A stretch of DNA of 64,000 nucleotides, from the NCBI GenBank assembly GCA_020846935.1, contig JADLCY010000011.1, positions 186,001 to 250,000 on the forward strand, written 5' to 3'. The notes under the pieces are model-generated. The model had not been told where the DNA came from. It saw only the letters and a list, made by a program, of their open reading frames with translations, and ran no database searches. Of this stretch, positions 61,997 to 64,000 are shown piece after piece (positions within the stretch are counted from its first letter, which is position 1; each line of letters opens with the position of its first letter). The DNA is from Gemmatimonadaceae bacterium (GTDB lineage: Bacteria > Gemmatimonadota > Gemmatimonadetes > Gemmatimonadales > Gemmatimonadaceae). Position numbers and translations under genes: made by a program.

Positions 61997-63073
61997 TTAC
62001 GCCCGCCCGCTGGACTGGGCGGGCCATTCCGACGTGTCGCCGAGCGCACGCCAGGACTCGTCGAGCGCCGACAGCACCACCTCGCCCGCGCGATCGACAT
62101 CTTCACCGCGTGCATCGAGGTGCAGCACGGCACGCACGCGCGATGGGGTCCACGCCCCGACCAGCACGCCGTCCTCCCGGGCGCGCCGTGCCACGTCGTG
62201 TGCACTGAGTCCTGGCGCGAGGTCGATCATCACGATGTTCGTTTCCGGCGGAACCACCGTGGCCGCAATGGCGTGGTCGACCTTTTCGGCGAAGCGCGCG
62301 GCGTTGGCGTGATCTTCGGAGAGGCGGCCGACGTTGTGCTCGAGGCCGTAGAGCGCACCGGCGGCGAGGATTCCGCTCTGTCGCATCACACCGCCCAGTC
62401 GCTTGCGGTGTTCGTTGGCGCGGTCGATCAGCTCTTCGTCGCCAACCAGTGCAGCACCGGCTGGAGCGCCCAGGCCCTTCGCAAACGAGACCATGACGAG
62501 GTCCGCGTAGCGCGCGAAGTCGCGCAGCGACGTTCCGGTCGCGGCCGACGCATTCCAGAGCCGGGCGCCGTCAAGAAACACGGCGCATCCCTTGGCCCGC
62601 GCCACATCGTGCATCGCCTTGATGCCTGCGAGCGGCGTGACCAGACCACCGGCGCCGTTGTGGGTGTTCTCGAGGCAAACCAGCGATGCGCGGGGCGAGA
62701 ACGGCGAGGCCGGCCGAAAGACACGCTCGAGGGATCCGGAGTCCATCATGGGTCCCTCGCCCTGCACCGTCCGCATCTGCACGCCAGCGATCACGGCCGC
62801 GGCCACCATCTCGCGATCTACGAGATGTGCGTTGAGATCCGCGTAGACCTCCGTGCCCGGTTCGCTCAGCGTCCACACGGCGGTCTGGTTGGCCATGGTG
62901 CCGCTGGGGAAGAACAACCCCTTTTCCTTACCGAGCAGCTCGGCGACGCGTACCTCGAGGCGCCGGGTCGTTGGATCGCCGTCGAGATAGTCATCGCCGA
63001 CCTCGGCGGTCGCGATCGCCTGACGCATGCCGGGCGAGGGCCGAGTGACGGTATCGGAACGAATATCGATCAC
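61997..63073 (-). CDS. ltaE: Low-specificity L-threonine aldolase
   Basis: PLP enzyme that splits threonine or allo-threonine to glycine and acetaldehyde. It has 358 residues. Motifs: MIDIRSDTVTRPSPGMRQAIA, VGDDYLDGDPTTRRLE, FFPSGTMANQTAV, LENTHNGAGGLVTPLAGI, the Asp of VFLDGARLWNAS, and the PLP lysine in VSFAKGLGAPAGA. The ATG at 63073 is the natural start. It stands upstream of ffs and downstream of the YihY gene on the same strand; 129 bases without features separate it from the latter. Confidence 0.94.
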   Translation of the reverse strand: MIDIRSDTVTRPSPGMRQAIATAEVGDDYLDGDPTTRRLEVRVAELLGKEKGLFFPSGTMANQTAVWTLSEPGTEVYADLNAHLVDREMVAAAVIAGVQMRTVQGEGPMMDSGSLERVFRPASPFSPRASLVCLENTHNGAGGLVTPLAGIKAMHDVARAKGCAVFLDGARLWNASAATGTSLRDFARYADLVMVSFAKGLGAPAGAALVGDEELIDRANEHRKRLGGVMRQSGILAAGALYGLEHNVGRLSEDHANAARFAEKVDHAIAATVVPPETNIVMIDLAPGLSAHDVARRAREDGVLVGAWTPSRVRAVLHLDARGEDVDRAGEVVLSALDESWRALGDTSEWPAQSSGRA

Positions 63074-63202
63074 GGCGGGGGGAGCGGAGGCATCATGGCG
63101 GCCTGAACCGGCCGATTCGTGCCCTCCAATCTAGGATCGTGCGGCGGTTCCGTCACGAAGAATTCCACCATCCCACGGTCTCGAACGCGGACCGTGCGCG
63201 CG

Positions 63203-64000
63203 TCAGACGTCGAAACGTGCGCGCTGGAGCCGCCTGACCCGCCGGAGTTCCTGCGCCTGCGCCACCTCGCCCCCAAGCACAAAGATCATCGACGCGTAGT
63301 AGACCCAGAACACGACCGAGATGAGCGCGTACAGCGTGCCCGTGTACACCGAACCCGGGTCAAAGGATCGTGTGACCGCGGTCCAGGCATTCCGGGCAAG
63401 TTCGAGCAGAACCGCCGAGGATAGCGCGCCCACCATCGCCTGACGCCAGCGAATCTTGCGGTTGGGCAACACCTTGTAGAGCGAGAAGAAGATCAGCACG
63501 ACGAAGGCGAATGCGATCGCGCGCCCGATCGCGTACTCCACGGCGCCCATTACGTCCTGCCGCAGGCCCACCGCCATCAACGCGTTGAGCCCCCGCGTGC
63601 GGGCCACGGCGAGGTAGAGGCTGAGCGCGATCCAGACGAGCAACAGGATCGACGAATACACGGTGATGCGCACGTCGAACCACTTGCCAATGAGGACGCC
63701 ACGCTCGGTCTCGATGTCGAAGATGTCGGCGAGCACCGTGCGGAGCGACCCGAACAACCGGGTCGACGCCCAGATGTAAACCACGAGCCCCCAGGCGCCA
63801 ATCGAGCGTCGCGACGCGACCACGTCGGTGATGAACCGATGCAGCGGCGCGTTGGCGGATTCCAGGTGCGGCGGCAGAAAGCGGTCGGCCAGTGCGATCA
63901 CCTCGGAGACCGAGGCATCGGTCGACAGGCCGAGCACGACCGTGAGTCCCGCGATGAGCAGCAGAACGAACGGCACGGCAGCGAGCATGAGGTTGAACGC
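63203..64000 (-). CDS. YihY/BrkB-family membrane protein (N-terminus beyond the window)
   Basis: At least 265 residues visible, with about six membrane segments (for example VPFVLLLIAGLTVVLGL, GAWGLVVYIWASTRLFGSL, ITVYSSILLLVWIALSLYLAVA, RAIAFAFVVLIFFSLYKVLPN and LYALISVVFWVYYASMIFVLGGEVAQA). The motifs WASTRLFGSLRTVLADIFD and VFWVYYASMIFVLGGEVAQAQE are typical of the YihY (formerly RNase BN) family, whose function is unknown. An ATG at 63988 lies in frame, but the reading frame continues to the window edge as AFNLMLAAVPF, which is family-like, so the true start is outside. Confidence 0.9.
   Translation of the reverse strand, partial: AFNLMLAAVPFVLLLIAGLTVVLGLSTDASVSEVIALADRFLPPHLESANAPLHRFITDVVASRRSIGAWGLVVYIWASTRLFGSLRTVLADIFDIETERGVLIGKWFDVRITVYSSILLLVWIALSLYLAVARTRGLNALMAVGLRQDVMGAVEYAIGRAIAFAFVVLIFFSLYKVLPNRKIRWRQAMVGALSSAVLLELARNAWTAVTRSFDPGSVYTGTLYALISVVFWVYYASMIFVLGGEVAQAQELRRVRRLQRARFDV

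Noticed and set aside
61154-63106. 650-residue open frame on the plus strand
   Set aside because: Runs antisense across dnaX, ffs and the threonine aldolase gene; no protein-like features.

Overview
The window is a dense, G+C-rich (roughly two-thirds G+C, judged by eye) bacterial chromosome segment. About 57 protein genes, one RNA gene and several hairpin terminators can be supported. I see no insertion sequences, prophage, CRISPR array, tRNA or rRNA. The gene content suggests a Gram-negative, free-living bacterium of the Gemmatimonadota type: a SusC/SusD-like pair, TolC/MacA/MacB export, a bacillithiol deacetylase, MglA/MglB-like proteins, and many two-component and Ser/Thr kinase regulators. 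The phylum is inferred from gene content only; nothing was aligned.

Layout. 1-2340 (minus): the start of signal peptidase I (runs off the left edge), a small unknown protein and an aldehyde dehydrogenase. 2437-11348 (minus): a long, tightly packed run of a HEAT-like protein, an HD-GYP protein, comM, larE, a 79-residue unknown, thpR, an anchored unknown, an NtrC-type sigma-54 regulator and a small membrane protein, many with ATGA overlaps. 11644-13467 (minus): an MsbA-like ABC exporter. 13597-16311 (plus): a hydrophobic small protein and a hybrid GAF/PAS histidine kinase. 16308-17773 (minus): an ACT-domain protein and a tandem DinB protein. 17878-27504 (mostly plus): a SulP transporter, a quinone oxidoreductase, an ArgA-like acetyltransferase behind an ARG-box-like palindrome, an acyl-CoA synthetase, Pol IV, an AIM24-family protein and a second aldehyde dehydrogenase. 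27501-33263 (minus): a pseudokinase-kinase fusion and a 1,320-residue NtrY-like sensor kinase. 33251-41068 (plus): a creatininase-family protein, a secreted unknown, then TolC, MacA, MacB ATPase and two MacB permeases. 41116-44908 (plus): bshB1, kynA, kynB and an ABC-2 exporter, all overlapping. 44967-47226 (plus): a cysteine desulfurase and mnmA, the sulfur route for tRNA thiolation. 47315-53126 (minus): SusD, SusC/TonB receptor and a glycerophosphodiester phosphodiesterase. 53270-61808 (minus): a housekeeping block of dnaJ, grpE, cinA, pgsA, mglA, mglB-like, recR, ybaB, dnaX and the SRP RNA gene ffs. 61997-64000 (minus): threonine aldolase and a truncated YihY/BrkB membrane protein.

The most unusual signal is not a gene. 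The octamer CGTTAGGC occurs 15 times on the two strands (a sixteenth site keeps the inner heptamer), against about 2-3 expected from base composition. All eight TTA leucine codons I could find in the window sit inside this motif, always as TTA-GGC (Leu-Gly). In a genome that otherwise avoids TTA, this points to selection on the DNA word itself. Because the window also encodes ComM and CinA, an uptake-signal-like role is one possibility. A methylation target or a Chi-like or nucleoid site are others.

Other points of interest are an N-terminal module shared by the adjacent HD-GYP and HEAT-like genes, a JAK-like pseudokinase/kinase tandem, a perfect hairpin terminator inside the MacB-type efflux operon, and a bacillithiol gene coupled to kynurenine-pathway genes.
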